From assembly GCF_018784445.1 (NCBI RefSeq), contig NZ_WQOH01000036.1:114938-149829 (forward strand): a DNA stretch of 34,892 nt, written 5' to 3'. The stretch is from Gemmiger formicilis. Its GTDB lineage: Bacteria > Bacillota > Clostridia > Oscillospirales > Ruminococcaceae. The notes under the pieces are model-generated. The model ran no database searches and was not told the DNA's origin. It worked only from the letters and a program-made list of their open reading frames with translations. Within the stretch, counting starts at the first letter, position 1. Each line of letters begins with the position of its first letter. This document shows positions 15,082 to 24,539 of the stretch, piece after piece. The translations under genes and the position numbers were made by a program.

Positions 15082-15705
15082 ATGACAAAGCATACCCGCC
15101 GCGTGCTGGAACTGGGCGTAGGCCTGGCGCTGGCACTGGCCATTGTACTTACTGTCGGCGCCGATTGGCACCAGCGCACCGCCGCCCAGGTACGGGCGGA
15201 CACCCTGCGGCTGCATATTCTGGCCAACAGCGATACGTTGGACGACCAGCTGTTGAAATTGCAGGTGCGGGACGCCGTTTTGGCTGCCCTGCCGCCCGCT
15301 GTGACCGAAGCCGCAACCCCGGACGAGGCTGCTGCGGCCCTGCAATACGCACTGCCCGCCTTGCAGCAGGCCGCCGACACGGCCCTGCACCGCGCCCACA
15401 GCCCCCAGGCCGCCCGCCTGCGGTTGGAACAGTGGGACTTTGCTGCGCGGGACTATGGCAGCTTCACCTTGCCGGGCGGGGCTTACACAGCCCTGCGCAT
15501 TGAGTTAGGCGAAGCCCGGGGCCGCAACTGGTTCTGTGTTTTGTATCCCGCTCTTTGCGTCTCCGGCAGCACCGCTGCCTACCCCACCGCCGATGAAAAC
15601 GCGCTAGTGTTTGGAAGGTTTGAGGTAAGGTGTGCAGTTGCGGACTTTATAGGCAGATTGGCTTCCCCCGCGGGGGAAGCTGTCAGCGGCTTGCCCGCTG
15701 ACTGA
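15082..15705 (+). CDS. spoIIR: Stage II sporulation protein R
   Basis: SpoIIR, 207 residues, made in the forespore and secreted, where it triggers SpoIIGA to process pro-sigma-E in the mother cell. The N-terminal membrane or signal helix (about 10-26) is followed by the family signatures LRLHILANSDTLDDQLLKLQ and VRDAVLAALP, then YGSFTLPGGAYTALRIELGE and NWFCVLYPALC. The last residues (from about FIGRLASP to the end) replace the usual C-terminus and are encoded inside an intergenic repeat, so the original 3' end seems to have been overwritten. Its ribosome-binding site lies in a hairpin. It is between ispE and addB on the same strand. Confidence 0.9.
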   Translation: MTKHTRRVLELGVGLALALAIVLTVGADWHQRTAAQVRADTLRLHILANSDTLDDQLLKLQVRDAVLAALPPAVTEAATPDEAAAALQYALPALQQAADTALHRAHSPQAARLRLEQWDFAARDYGSFTLPGGAYTALRIELGEARGRNWFCVLYPALCVSGSTAAYPTADENALVFGRFEVRCAVADFIGRLASPAGEAVSGLPAD

Positions 15706-15807
15706 TGAGGGGCGGCTTTGCTGCTGCCGCCCGCAAATGGGCCGCTGCGGCATATGCGCCCCTCATCCGGCCCTTCGGGCCACCTTCTCCCAAGGGAGAA
15801 GGCTATT
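15653..15807. repeat. Nested-palindrome intergenic repeat covering the end of spoIIR
   Basis: About 155 bases built of inverted repeats: a perfect 20-base palindrome at 15661-15680 (GCTTCCCCCG and its complement), GTCAGCGG/CCGCTGAC (15682-15702), GATGAGGGGCG/CGCCCCTCATC, GGCCC-TTC-GGGCC and CCTTCTCCC/GGGAGAAGG. The style matches repeats common in gut Oscillospiraceae. It encodes roughly the last 17 codons of spoIIR. Confidence 0.8.
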
Positions 15808-15822
15808 AGAAAGGACACCGCC

Positions 15823-18800
15823 ATGCTAAACTTCATCCTCGGCCCCTCCGGTTCGGGCAAATCCTATCAGATGCTGGCTGAACTGCGCGCCCGTGCGGAA
15901 CGCGGGGAGCGCAGCATCCTCATCGTACCGGAACAGTTCACCTCCTCCACCGAAGGGCAGCTCTACCGCACCCTGGGGGACAGCCTTTCCGCTTATGTGG
16001 AAAGTTACTCCTTCACCTCGCTGGCGGAGGCCCTGCTGCGCCGTTACGGCGGGGCGGCGGTGCCCACCCTGACCGAGGCGGGCCGCGCCCTGCTGCTGCG
16101 CCGCGCGACGGATTCGCTGCTGGACAAGGTCGTCTACTACAACCGCCAGCGCCGCAGTGCGGCTTTCTGCGAGAAAGCGGCACAGACCATCAACGAACTG
16201 AAAAGCGCCGGTGTAACGCCGGAAATGCTGACCCAGTACGCCAACGCCCCCGGCGCTGACCGCGAAAAACTCAGCGAACTGGCGCTGATCTACAACGCCT
16301 ACGAGGGGCTGCTGGCCCAGAGCGCCATGGATCCCGGCGACCGCCAGCAGCGCGCCGCCGAGCGGTTGGACGCAGCTTTTTTCGCGGGCTGCGCGGTCTA
16401 CATAGACGAGTTTGATACCTTCAACGCGCCGAAGCGTGCCCTGCTGGCTGCTATGCTGCCGGCAGCCGACGTCACGGTCTGCCTGTGCTGCGACGGAGAG
16501 CAGGACACCGCCGGCGGCATGGGGCTGTTCAGCGGTGCAAAAAATGTTGTCAATACGTTAAAACGTATGGCCGCGGATGCTGCCATCCCGACACACACCG
16601 TCGTGCTGTCCGACGACCGCCGCCACGCCGACGCCCCGGCCCTGGCCGAGCTGAACCTGCTGCTGGCCGACCCGGCCTACACGCCGGACGTCACCGTTGA
16701 CCCCGCGCACCCGGCCATCACCTACCACGCGGCGGCATCGCGCCAGGCCGAGGCTAAGGCCGTGGCTGCCGAGATCGCCGCCCGCGCCCGGCAGGGCACG
16801 CCGTACAGCCGCATGGCGGTCATCTGCCGCAATGCGGACCAATATCTGGCCCCCCTGCGGTACGAGTTCCGGCTGCAAAATATCCCGCTTTTCTGCGACG
16901 AAGCTACAAGCCCCGAGAACACCGCCCCGGCCCGGGCCGTCCACGCGGCGCTGGACCTGCTGCGTGGCGTGTCCAGCCGAAGCGTGCTGCGCCTGCTGAA
17001 AACCGGCCTTGTGGATCTGCCCGACACCCAGCAGTGCGCACTGGAAAATTACGCCTACACCTGGCGGCTGACCGCTGCCGATTGGCGTGTGCCCTTCACC
17101 CGCAGCGCAGCTGGCTATGCGGGGCACGACACAGAGCAGGATAAACGAACGCTGGCCGACGCCGAGGCCGCACGCGCCTTTATCATGGAGCAGGTCGCGG
17201 ACTTTATCGCCAAAGCGTCCGGTGCGCCCGCCGCCGCGCTGACCAAGCAAATTTTTATCTTTTTGCAGGCCCTCGGCGCAGAGAAAACACTGGACCGCCT
17301 GGCCGGAGAGCTGCGCACGCAGGGCCGTCTGCCCGCCGCCGATGAAGTTCTGCGGGAGTGGAACACCGTCATGGGCCTGCTGGACCAGCTGGCCCGGCTG
17401 CTGGGCGATGAAATTTTACCCCCCGCCGACTACGCTGAGCTGTTCACCCTGCTGCTGCGTACCACCGACATGGGGCACATCCCCCAAAGTCTGGACAGCG
17501 TCATCGTGACGACGGCGGGCCGTATGCGCCTGCCCGAGACCGACGCCGTCTTTGTAGTGGGACTGCTGGAGGGCGAGTTTCCCCAGACGCCCGGCGACCA
17601 GGGGCTGTTGACCCATGCCGATCGTGACATGATGATGGAGAACGGCGCAGAACTGCCCGACTGCTTTGCCAACAAGGTGCTGCGCGAGGGCATCTGCTTC
17701 TACAAGGCGCTGACTGTGGCGCGGAAGTACCTTTGGCTCAGCTGGCCCAGTGCCGCCCACGGTGAGGACACCGCCCCCGCCAGTGCCGCGCTGGCCCAGG
17801 TGCTGCAATATCTGGCTGTGCCGCCTTACGCGCCCACTGCGGCCCAGCTGGCCGCCGCACCCGCCGCCGCGCTGGATGTGCTGGGGTTGCTCAGCCAGCA
17901 GCCTGGGACGGAGGAAACCGCCGCCGGTGCCGCCGTGCGGGCCGTGCTGGATGCGAACCCCGCGCTGGCCCCCGGATACGAGGCCGTGCGCCGCGCCGCC
18001 GATACCGCCGGTGCGGAACAGCGGGTGGAGAACACCGAGGAACTTGAAAAACTGCTGGGCCGTGGGCTGCGCATCAGCCCCACCCGGTTTGAAAAATACC
18101 AGAACTGCCCATTTGGGTATTTTTTACAGTATATCGTCAAAGCTGCGCCACGCCAGAAGGCCGAGCTGGCCCCGAACATCAGCGGCACGCTGACCCACTG
18201 GGTGCTGGAAAACGCCCTGCGCCGCCAGGGGGCCGCGTTCCGCGACCTGACGCCGGAGCAGCTGGAAACACTGGTCAATGACCTGGTGGACGAGTACGTG
18301 ACCGAAAACCTGCCCGGAATGACCGTGCGGATGGAATATCTGGTGGCCCGCATCCGCCGCAATCTGGTGGGGCTGTTGGGCTTCATCCAGCGCGATCTGC
18401 GCCAGTCGGGCTTCCAGCCGGTGGCGTTTGAACTGCGCATCGACGACCGCCCCGATGCCGACGACCCCGGCGCGCCCCGCATTGACCCGGTGGAACTGTG
18501 CGACGACGCCGGGCACACCGTGCGGGTGGTGGGCACGATCGACCGCGTGGACGCCATGCCGCTGGAAAAACTGGGCAAGACCTACCTGCGGGTCGTGGAC
18601 TACAAGACCGGCGGCAAAGAGTTTAAATTAAAGGAAGTCTATTGCGGCCTGGACTGCCAGATGCTGTTGTACTTATTTACGCTGGAACGCAACGCCGGGG
18701 CGCAGTTCCCGGGGGCAGCGGCGGCGGGTGTGGAGTACCTTTTGGCAGATCCCGCGCCCGAGAGCGTTGAGCGCCGTGAATTGACCGAGGACGGCGACCC

Positions 18801-19158
18801 CACGCCCAGCTACCCGATGAACGGCCTGCTGCTGGACGATGAGAGCGTTTACCGTGCCATGGACACGAAGGGCACCGGCGAGTTTGTGCCGCTGAATTTC
18901 AACGCCAAGACCGGCAAGGTGACCAACGGCAAAAGCACGTTGGCCGACGAGGCCAAGCTGGGCCGCATCCGGGATCACCTGGACGGCCTGCTGATCGATA
19001 TGGCGGCGAATTTGTACAGCGGTAAAATCGACGCCGAGCCGCTGTGCGTCGGGAACAAATCCCCCTGCGCCTACTGTGACTTCCGCACCGCCTGTGCCCA
19101 CCGCGACGGCGAGCACGAACGGACAATTACGATAAAAGACGACCCATTTGCAGAATAA
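15823..19158 (+). CDS. addB: ATP-dependent helicase/nuclease subunit B
   Basis: AddB, 1111 residues, partner of AddA in the double-strand-break-processing helicase-nuclease of Firmicutes that replaces RecBCD. The N-terminal Walker A GPSGSGKS (7-14) is followed by a helicase-like fold. The C-terminal nuclease domain carries the DYKTGG motif (Asp926, Lys928). The four cysteines of the AddB 4Fe-4S cluster are all there: Cys762 in NCPFGYFLQY, and Cys1082, Cys1085, Cys1091 in CAYCDFRTAC. ATG 15823 was chosen for GAAAGGA at 15809; extension upstream would be encoded by the repeat. The addA start is 16 bases beyond the stop. Confidence 0.95.
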   Translation: MLNFILGPSGSGKSYQMLAELRARAERGERSILIVPEQFTSSTEGQLYRTLGDSLSAYVESYSFTSLAEALLRRYGGAAVPTLTEAGRALLLRRATDSLLDKVVYYNRQRRSAAFCEKAAQTINELKSAGVTPEMLTQYANAPGADREKLSELALIYNAYEGLLAQSAMDPGDRQQRAAERLDAAFFAGCAVYIDEFDTFNAPKRALLAAMLPAADVTVCLCCDGEQDTAGGMGLFSGAKNVVNTLKRMAADAAIPTHTVVLSDDRRHADAPALAELNLLLADPAYTPDVTVDPAHPAITYHAAASRQAEAKAVAAEIAARARQGTPYSRMAVICRNADQYLAPLRYEFRLQNIPLFCDEATSPENTAPARAVHAALDLLRGVSSRSVLRLLKTGLVDLPDTQQCALENYAYTWRLTAADWRVPFTRSAAGYAGHDTEQDKRTLADAEAARAFIMEQVADFIAKASGAPAAALTKQIFIFLQALGAEKTLDRLAGELRTQGRLPAADEVLREWNTVMGLLDQLARLLGDEILPPADYAELFTLLLRTTDMGHIPQSLDSVIVTTAGRMRLPETDAVFVVGLLEGEFPQTPGDQGLLTHADRDMMMENGAELPDCFANKVLREGICFYKALTVARKYLWLSWPSAAHGEDTAPASAALAQVLQYLAVPPYAPTAAQLAAAPAAALDVLGLLSQQPGTEETAAGAAVRAVLDANPALAPGYEAVRRAADTAGAEQRVENTEELEKLLGRGLRISPTRFEKYQNCPFGYFLQYIVKAAPRQKAELAPNISGTLTHWVLENALRRQGAAFRDLTPEQLETLVNDLVDEYVTENLPGMTVRMEYLVARIRRNLVGLLGFIQRDLRQSGFQPVAFELRIDDRPDADDPGAPRIDPVELCDDAGHTVRVVGTIDRVDAMPLEKLGKTYLRVVDYKTGGKEFKLKEVYCGLDCQMLLYLFTLERNAGAQFPGAAAAGVEYLLADPAPESVERRELTEDGDPTPSYPMNGLLLDDESVYRAMDTKGTGEFVPLNFNAKTGKVTNGKSTLADEAKLGRIRDHLDGLLIDMAANLYSGKIDAEPLCVGNKSPCAYCDFRTACAHRDGEHERTITIKDDPFAE

Positions 19159-19174
19159 GATAAGGGAGACCCCC

Positions 19175-22100
19175 ATGCCTGAACAACCCAAAATTCAATT
19201 TACCCCGGCCCAGGCGGCGGCCATCACGGCGCGGGGCGGCAGTCTGCTGGTCTCGGCGGCAGCTGGGTCCGGCAAGACCCGCGTACTGGTCGAGCGTGTT
19301 GTCGGCCTCATCACCGACCCCGAGCACCCGGCCAACGCGGACGAACTGCTCATCATGACCTTCACGAATGCCGCCGCGGCCAAGCTGCGGGCGGATATCA
19401 CGGCCCGCCTTGCCCAAGAGGTCCGCGCCCACCCCGGCAACATGAACCTGCGCCGCCAGCAGCTGCTGTTGCAGCGGGCGTCCATCGGCACGGTGGACGC
19501 CTTCTGCCTGCATTTTGTGCAGCAGCATTTCGCCATGCTGGATGTGCCGCCCGACTTTGAGACCGCCGAGGAAGCCGACCTGGCCCGCATTGAGCAGGAA
19601 ACGCTGGCTGCCACGCTGGAGACCGCCTACACAGACCCGGATTTCCGCGCCTTTGCCGACCTGTACGACCGGGGCCGTACCGACAACACGGCCGGGGACG
19701 CCATCCTCGACCTCTACCACTTTACCCGCGCCCTGCCGCACCCGGCCGCGTCGCTGAATACTTTTGCCGAAATGTGGCAGCAGGACGCCCCGCCCCAGGA
19801 GACCGCCTGGGGCAAAGAGCTGTTGGGCATTGCGCTGGCCCGCGCCCAGGGCGCAAAAACGCTGCTGGAAAGCGGTGCGGCCATTGCAGCCCGGGACGAA
19901 AAAGCCGATGCCGCCTACACAGCCGTCATGCAGGACGACGCGGCCCGGGTGGGCAATCTCTGCCACTGGCTGGCCGAAGGCGACTGGGATAAGTGCCTGG
20001 CCGCGCTGGACACGGTCTTTGCGGGCTGGCGGCGGGCCGGGGCGGTCAAGGGCGGCAAGGACGCCAACCAGGCCGCAAGCGCGGCATCCGAACTGCGTGA
20101 CCGCGCCAAAAAGCAGATGGAGAGCCTGCGCAAGGACGCGCTGCTCTGCACAGCCGATGAGTTTGCTGCCGACCGCCGCCGCGCCGCGCCCCTGGTGGCC
20201 GCGCTGGTGCGGGCGACGCAGACCTTCGCCGACAACTGCTTTGCGGCCAAGTGCGCTGAAAAAGTATTGGACTACGCCGATTATGAGCACCTGACGCTGG
20301 ATCTTTTGCTGACCGAGGACAACGAGCGCACGCCGCTCTGCCGCACGGTCAGCGCCCGCTACGCCGCCGTACTGGTGGACGAGTACCAGGACACAAACGC
20401 TTTGCAGGACGCCATCTACTTTGCGCTGGCCCGGCCCGAGGCCGACAACCTGTTCTTTGTCGGCGATATCAAGCAGAGCATCTACCGCTTCCGTCTGGCG
20501 GATCCCAGCATTTTTGTGGGCAAACAGCAGCAGTGGCGGCCCTATCCGCAGCCCGTGTCCAAGCCCGCCACGCTGGCGCTGGATGCCAACTTCCGCAGTG
20601 CGCCCGGCGTCATCGAGGGCATCAACTACCTGTTTGAGACCTTCTTCTCGGAGGGGCTGGGCGGCGTGCAGTACGGCGACGGCCAGCGCCTTGTTGTGGG
20701 CCGCAAGGACAGCGACTACCGCGGTATGTGCGAGATCGACGTCATCGACGGCGCGGATGTGGACGGCGACGCGGCGGCCATTGCCCGGCGCATTGCCGAA
20801 ATGGTCGAGACCGGCTTTGCCGTGCGCGGAAAGGATGGCGTGCGCCCCTGCAAATACGATGATTTTTGTATCCTGCTTCGCGGCCGCAAGGGCTTTGCCG
20901 CCTACGAGGGCGCACTGCGCACGGCGGGCATCCCGGTGTTTGCGGACTCTGCCACCGATTTGCTGGACGAACCGCACATCCGCCCCTTCGCGGCGCTGCT
21001 GCGCGTTATCGACAACCCTGCGCAGGATATCCCGCTGGCGGCGGTGCTGCTCAGCCCCTTGTTCCCCTACACGGCGGATGATTTAGTGGCACTGCGCGGT
21101 GCCTGCCCGGAGGGCAGCCTGTACGGTGCGGTGCTGCACGGCGGGCAGGCACAATTTGCCGTCTTTATCGAGGCACTGACCGAGTACCGCCGCCTGGCCC
21201 GCACACTGCCGGTGGATGAACTGATCGAGGAACTGCTGGCCCGCACCGGCTACCTGGCCGCCGTGGGCGCACTGCCCGACGGCCCGCGCTGCCGTGAGGA
21301 CCTGTTGAGCTTTACGGCTTGGGCCGCCGGTGCAGGCCGTGCGGGCCTGCCGGCGCTGATCCGCGCCATGGACGCCGCCGCAGCCAACGGCGGCCTGAGC
21401 CAAAGCGTGGGCGGCCAGACCCGGCCGGGGTGCGTCTCCATCATGACAGTACACCGCTCCAAGGGTCTGGAATTCCCGGTCGTTTTTGTGGCGGACACCG
21501 ACCACAAATTTAACCAGAGCGATGCCATCCGCCCGGTGCTGACCCACAGCCGTCTGGGCGTGGGCGTTATGCTGCGTGCGCCCCGGGCGGCCAAGCGGTT
21601 CAAAACGCTGCCCTATGCGGCGCTGGCCCAGGCTATCCGCAACGAGACATTGAGCGAGGAAATGCGCGTTCTGTATGTGGCGCTGACCCGTGCCCAGGAT
21701 GCGCTCATCATCACCGTGCCGCTGAAAAAGACCGCCAGTGCGCTGAAAACACCGGCCCTCTGCGCGGCAGCCGAGGCCACCGGCAGTGAGTCGATGCGCA
21801 GTATGGGCAGCTGGGCCGGGTGGATACTGACTGCCGCCATGCTGCACCCGGACAGCGACGCGCTGTGGGGGTACACGAGCTTTCTGCCCCACCACCGCCC
21901 AACGGAGGTGCCGCTGACGATACGTCTGGTGGCGCTGCCGGAAAATGCCGAGCAGCCGCCCGCCCCCCGCGCGCCCCAGCCCGACCCGGCCACGGTCGAA
22001 ATGCTGAAAGCCAGCTTTGCCTGGCACAGCCCCCGCGCCGCGCTGGAAAAAGTACCCGCCAAGGTCAGCGTCAGCGCTGTGGCCCATGCGGCCCGCCCGG

Positions 22101-22660
22101 TGGCATTGGAACGCCCGGCCTTTTTGCAGAAAACCGGCATGACCGGGGCCGAGCGCGGCACCGCCATCCACGCCTTTATGCAGAGCGTACCCTTCGACGG
22201 CCCAGCCCCCGACCTGGACGCCGAGGTCAAACGCCAGACGGATTTGCAGCTGTTGGATGCCGCGCTGGCAGACAAGCTCGACCTGGACGCCGTGCGACCC
22301 TTCTTTGAGAGTGCAGTCTGGCGGCGCATCCGCCATGCGAAACAAATTCTGCGGGAGGAACCGTTCATCACGGCCCTGCCCGCCGCCGAAGTCACCCCCG
22401 CCGCACAGCAGGGGAGTGCCGCCGAAGCGGAAGTGCTCGTGCAGGGCATCGCCGATTTGGTACTGGTGTTTGATGAGCACGCGGAAATTCTCGACTACAA
22501 GACCGACCGCAGCCGCGACGCGCAGTACTATATCGACGAGTACGCCGCCCAGCTGCGGCTCTACCGCCGTGCGTTTGCCCAGCGGCTGAGCGTCCCCGTG
22601 ACGAAGCTGACGATTTACAGCTTTGCCATCGGCGACGAGATCGACGTGCCGCTGGCGTAA
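19175..22660 (+). CDS. addA: ATP-dependent helicase/nuclease subunit A
   Basis: AddA, 1161 residues, the UvrD-like superfamily 1A motor and second nuclease of the AddAB complex. Walker A is SAAAGSGKTR (Lys34), motif Ia MTFTNAAAAKLR, Walker B VDEYQDTN (Asp402, Glu403), motif III GDIKQSIYRFRLAD, motif V VHRSKGLEFPVVF and motif VI YVALTRAQDALI. The C-terminal RecB-type nuclease has ILDYKTDR with Asp1107 and Lys1109. ATG 19175 has AAGGGAG upstream. Length is normal. A repeat array follows the stop and closes the rightward run. Confidence 0.96.
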   Translation: MPEQPKIQFTPAQAAAITARGGSLLVSAAAGSGKTRVLVERVVGLITDPEHPANADELLIMTFTNAAAAKLRADITARLAQEVRAHPGNMNLRRQQLLLQRASIGTVDAFCLHFVQQHFAMLDVPPDFETAEEADLARIEQETLAATLETAYTDPDFRAFADLYDRGRTDNTAGDAILDLYHFTRALPHPAASLNTFAEMWQQDAPPQETAWGKELLGIALARAQGAKTLLESGAAIAARDEKADAAYTAVMQDDAARVGNLCHWLAEGDWDKCLAALDTVFAGWRRAGAVKGGKDANQAASAASELRDRAKKQMESLRKDALLCTADEFAADRRRAAPLVAALVRATQTFADNCFAAKCAEKVLDYADYEHLTLDLLLTEDNERTPLCRTVSARYAAVLVDEYQDTNALQDAIYFALARPEADNLFFVGDIKQSIYRFRLADPSIFVGKQQQWRPYPQPVSKPATLALDANFRSAPGVIEGINYLFETFFSEGLGGVQYGDGQRLVVGRKDSDYRGMCEIDVIDGADVDGDAAAIARRIAEMVETGFAVRGKDGVRPCKYDDFCILLRGRKGFAAYEGALRTAGIPVFADSATDLLDEPHIRPFAALLRVIDNPAQDIPLAAVLLSPLFPYTADDLVALRGACPEGSLYGAVLHGGQAQFAVFIEALTEYRRLARTLPVDELIEELLARTGYLAAVGALPDGPRCREDLLSFTAWAAGAGRAGLPALIRAMDAAAANGGLSQSVGGQTRPGCVSIMTVHRSKGLEFPVVFVADTDHKFNQSDAIRPVLTHSRLGVGVMLRAPRAAKRFKTLPYAALAQAIRNETLSEEMRVLYVALTRAQDALIITVPLKKTASALKTPALCAAAEATGSESMRSMGSWAGWILTAAMLHPDSDALWGYTSFLPHHRPTEVPLTIRLVALPENAEQPPAPRAPQPDPATVEMLKASFAWHSPRAALEKVPAKVSVSAVAHAARPVALERPAFLQKTGMTGAERGTAIHAFMQSVPFDGPAPDLDAEVKRQTDLQLLDAALADKLDLDAVRPFFESAVWRRIRHAKQILREEPFITALPAAEVTPAAQQGSAAEAEVLVQGIADLVLVFDEHAEILDYKTDRSRDAQYYIDEYAAQLRLYRRAFAQRLSVPVTKLTIYSFAIGDEIDVPLA

Positions 22661-22663
22661 AAA

Positions 22664-22825
22664 CAGGCTGTAGGGGCCGGGCATGCCCGGCCTGCGATCT
22701 TGCAATTACTGCCCCTTTATCTTTTGCATCGTAGGGAGGGGTCTTGACCCCTCCGCGGGGCGTCGAGGACGCCGCCCCCTACATCTTTCGTCATGAGCTT
22801 TCCGCCATCCGTAGGGGCGGGATTC
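22664..22825. repeat. Intergenic repeat array (GTAGGGGCCGGGC and related modules)
   Basis: Module A is a perfect 18-base palindrome GGCCGGGCATGCCCGGCC (22675-22692) after TAGG. Module B is GGAGGGGTC/GACCCCTCC (22735-22743 / 22746-22754). Module C (22753-22783, with GCGTCGAGGACGC) is identical over 31 bases to 29394-29424. A further GTAGGGGCGGGA unit starts near 22813. Modules A and B recur in the same order at 34553-34640. Confidence 0.85.
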
Positions 22826-22852
22826 CTCCCTTCCGGGCCGTATCCCAATATC

Positions 22853-22899
22853 ACAAACAAAAAAGGTCGTGCCGACAATCCATCGTCAGCACGACCTTT
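22853..22899 (-). terminator. Terminator of the amino-acid ABC operon
   Basis: An 11-bp stem AAAGGTCGTGC/GCACGACCTTT (22862-22872 / 22889-22899) with a T-rich run on the minus strand, just after the ATPase stop. Confidence 0.88.
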
Positions 22900-22914
22900 A
22901 GTATTTATACCAAT

Positions 22915-23655
22915 TTACGCCTGTCTAAACCGGCTCAGGAACTCCACCGTCTTTGCATTCTGCGGGTGCTCAAAGATATCGGCGGGGGTGCCTTCCTCAC
23001 AGATGACGCCGTCGGCCATGTAGACAACGTGGCTCGACACGTCGCGGGCAAAGGCCATCTCGTGGGTGACGACGATCATCGTCAGACCCTCCTTCGCCAG
23101 CTGGCGCATAACGGCCAGGACCTCACCTACCATCTGGGGGTCAAGCGCAGACGTCGGCTCGTCGAACAGCAGCACTTCGGGCTGCATGGCCAGGGCGCGG
23201 GCGATCGCCACGCGCTGCTTCTGGCCGCCGGAAAGCTGGCGGGGCTTGGCGTGGATATAGGGTGCCATGCCGACCTTTTCCAGGTTTTCCAGCGCGGTCT
23301 TCTGCGCAGTTTCTTTATCCTGGTGCAGCACGTAGCGCAGGCCTGCCGTGCAGTTGTCCAGCACAGTCATGTTGTTGAACAGGTTGAAGCTCTGGAACAC
23401 CATGCCCACCTTGGCGCGGTAGGCGCAGGGGTCAGATCCCTTGGCGGTGATGTCGTTGCCGTGGAACAGCACTTTGCCGTTCGTGGGCGTCTCCAACAGG
23501 TTGATGCAGCGCAGCAGGGTGGATTTGCCGCTGCCGGACGCACCGATGATGCAGGTGACGTCACCCGCGTTGACGGTAAAGTCAACGTCACGCAGGACAA
23601 CGTGGGTGCCGAAGCTCTTGGAGAGGTGGCGCACCTCGATAACAGGCTCAGACAT
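22915..23655 (-). CDS. Polar amino-acid ABC transporter ATP-binding protein
   Basis: 246-residue ATPase subunit of a PAAT-type importer, energising uptake at the inner face of the membrane. Walker [10 protein letters not shown], the Q-loop in VFQSFNLF, signature LSGGQKQR, Walker [12 protein letters not shown] and the switch His in VVTHEMAFA are all intact. ATG 23655 is preferred over GTG 23664 because AAGGGAAG is properly spaced for it. The start overlaps the end of the permease gene by eight bases. Last gene of the operon. Confidence 0.93.
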   Translation of the reverse strand: MSEPVIEVRHLSKSFGTHVVLRDVDFTVNAGDVTCIIGASGSGKSTLLRCINLLETPTNGKVLFHGNDITAKGSDPCAYRAKVGMVFQSFNLFNNMTVLDNCTAGLRYVLHQDKETAQKTALENLEKVGMAPYIHAKPRQLSGGQKQRVAIARALAMQPEVLLFDEPTSALDPQMVGEVLAVMRQLAKEGLTMIVVTHEMAFARDVSSHVVYMADGVICEEGTPADIFEHPQNAKTVEFLSRFRQA

Positions 23656-24472
23656 GGGCTGCACTTCCCTTCATATCCAGATTCTGGGACTCGTGGTTCG
23701 GGTCCGGGGCGTTGTACATACCGCTGGTGTAGGCCAGCGAGTCGGTGGTGTTCAGGTCGTAGTTCTGCGGGCCGTCCAGCGCTTTCTCCCACAAGCGCAG
23801 CAGATAGCTGGCAAACAGCGTCATCGTCAGGTAGATGACCATGACGATGGCCGCGCTCTCAAAGTAGGTGTACAGTGCGCCGACAACGCTTTTGTGTACA
23901 AAGAACAAGTCGGTGATGGAGATAACGGACAGAACCGACGTATCCTTGATGTTGATGATGAAGTTGTTGCCGATCTGCGGGATGATGTTGCGCAGTGCCT
24001 GGGGCAGAATGACGTGGATCATCGTTTGCCAGTGGTTCATACCGATGGCTTTTGCGCCCTCGGTCTGGCCCGGGTCAATGGACACGATACCGCCGCGGAC
24101 TGTCTCGGCCATATACGCGCCGGTGTTGATGGACACGATGAAGAAGCCGGCCTGCCACATACCCATCTTGATGCCGAAAACCTGCAAAAGGCCATAGTAG
24201 ATGAACACAGCCTGCACGATCATGGGCGTGCCGCGGAACAGCTCCACATAGCAGCGCAGGAAGATGTGCAGAATTTTCAAGAGCACGCGCTTCCACACCG
24301 GGTCGCGCTGCTTATCCACCGGGATGGTCTGCAATGCGCCGACCGCAAAGCCGATCAGGCAGCCGAAGAACGTGCCGACCAGTGCCAGCAGCAGGGTAGT
24401 GCCCGCGCCGCGCAGGTACGAGAAGCCGTACTTTTGCAGCACTGTGGCACAGTTTGCGAAAAAGTCTTGCAT
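23648..24472 (-). CDS. Polar amino-acid ABC transporter permease
   Basis: 274-residue inner-membrane permease of the HisM/GlnP type. It has about five hydrophobic helices, beginning [20 protein letters not shown], and the EAA loop near [21 protein letters not shown] that docks on the ATPase. The C-terminal 45 residues after the last helix ([20 protein letters not shown] onward) are polar and longer than usual. It overlaps the ATPase gene and is separated from the binding-protein gene by a stable hairpin. Only one permease is encoded, so the transporter probably uses a homodimer. Confidence 0.93.
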   Translation of the reverse strand: MQDFFANCATVLQKYGFSYLRGAGTTLLLALVGTFFGCLIGFAVGALQTIPVDKQRDPVWKRVLLKILHIFLRCYVELFRGTPMIVQAVFIYYGLLQVFGIKMGMWQAGFFIVSINTGAYMAETVRGGIVSIDPGQTEGAKAIGMNHWQTMIHVILPQALRNIIPQIGNNFIINIKDTSVLSVISITDLFFVHKSVVGALYTYFESAAIVMVIYLTMTLFASYLLRLWEKALDGPQNYDLNTTDSLAYTSGMYNAPDPNHESQNLDMKGSAAHV

Positions 24473-24504
24473 GAGAGTCTCCTTTATGTTTCCTCAACAC
24501 CGAA

Positions 24505-24531
24505 GCCCCTGCCGCGCAAAACGGCAGGGGC
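24505..24531 (-). promoter_or_regulatory. Intercistronic hairpin between binding-protein and permease genes
   Basis: GCCCCTGCCG/CGGCAGGGGC (24505-24514 / 24522-24531), a perfect 10-bp GC-rich stem with no T run on the minus strand. It is more likely to protect the upstream message from decay than to terminate. Confidence 0.7.
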
Positions 24532-24539
24532 GGACGGTA

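Noticed and set aside
15082-15705. spoIIR considered as a pseudogene because of its odd C-terminus
   Set aside because: All conserved segments are intact and in frame; only the last residues are replaced.
19127-20977. Long minus-strand frames opposite addA (19127-20977 and 21083-22705)
   Set aside because: The plus strand has intact AddA motifs throughout; these are GC-bias shadows.
22664-22825. Palindromic repeat array considered as a CRISPR array or insertion sequence
   Set aside because: Units differ in sequence and spacing, with no constant repeat, no transposase and no target duplication visible.
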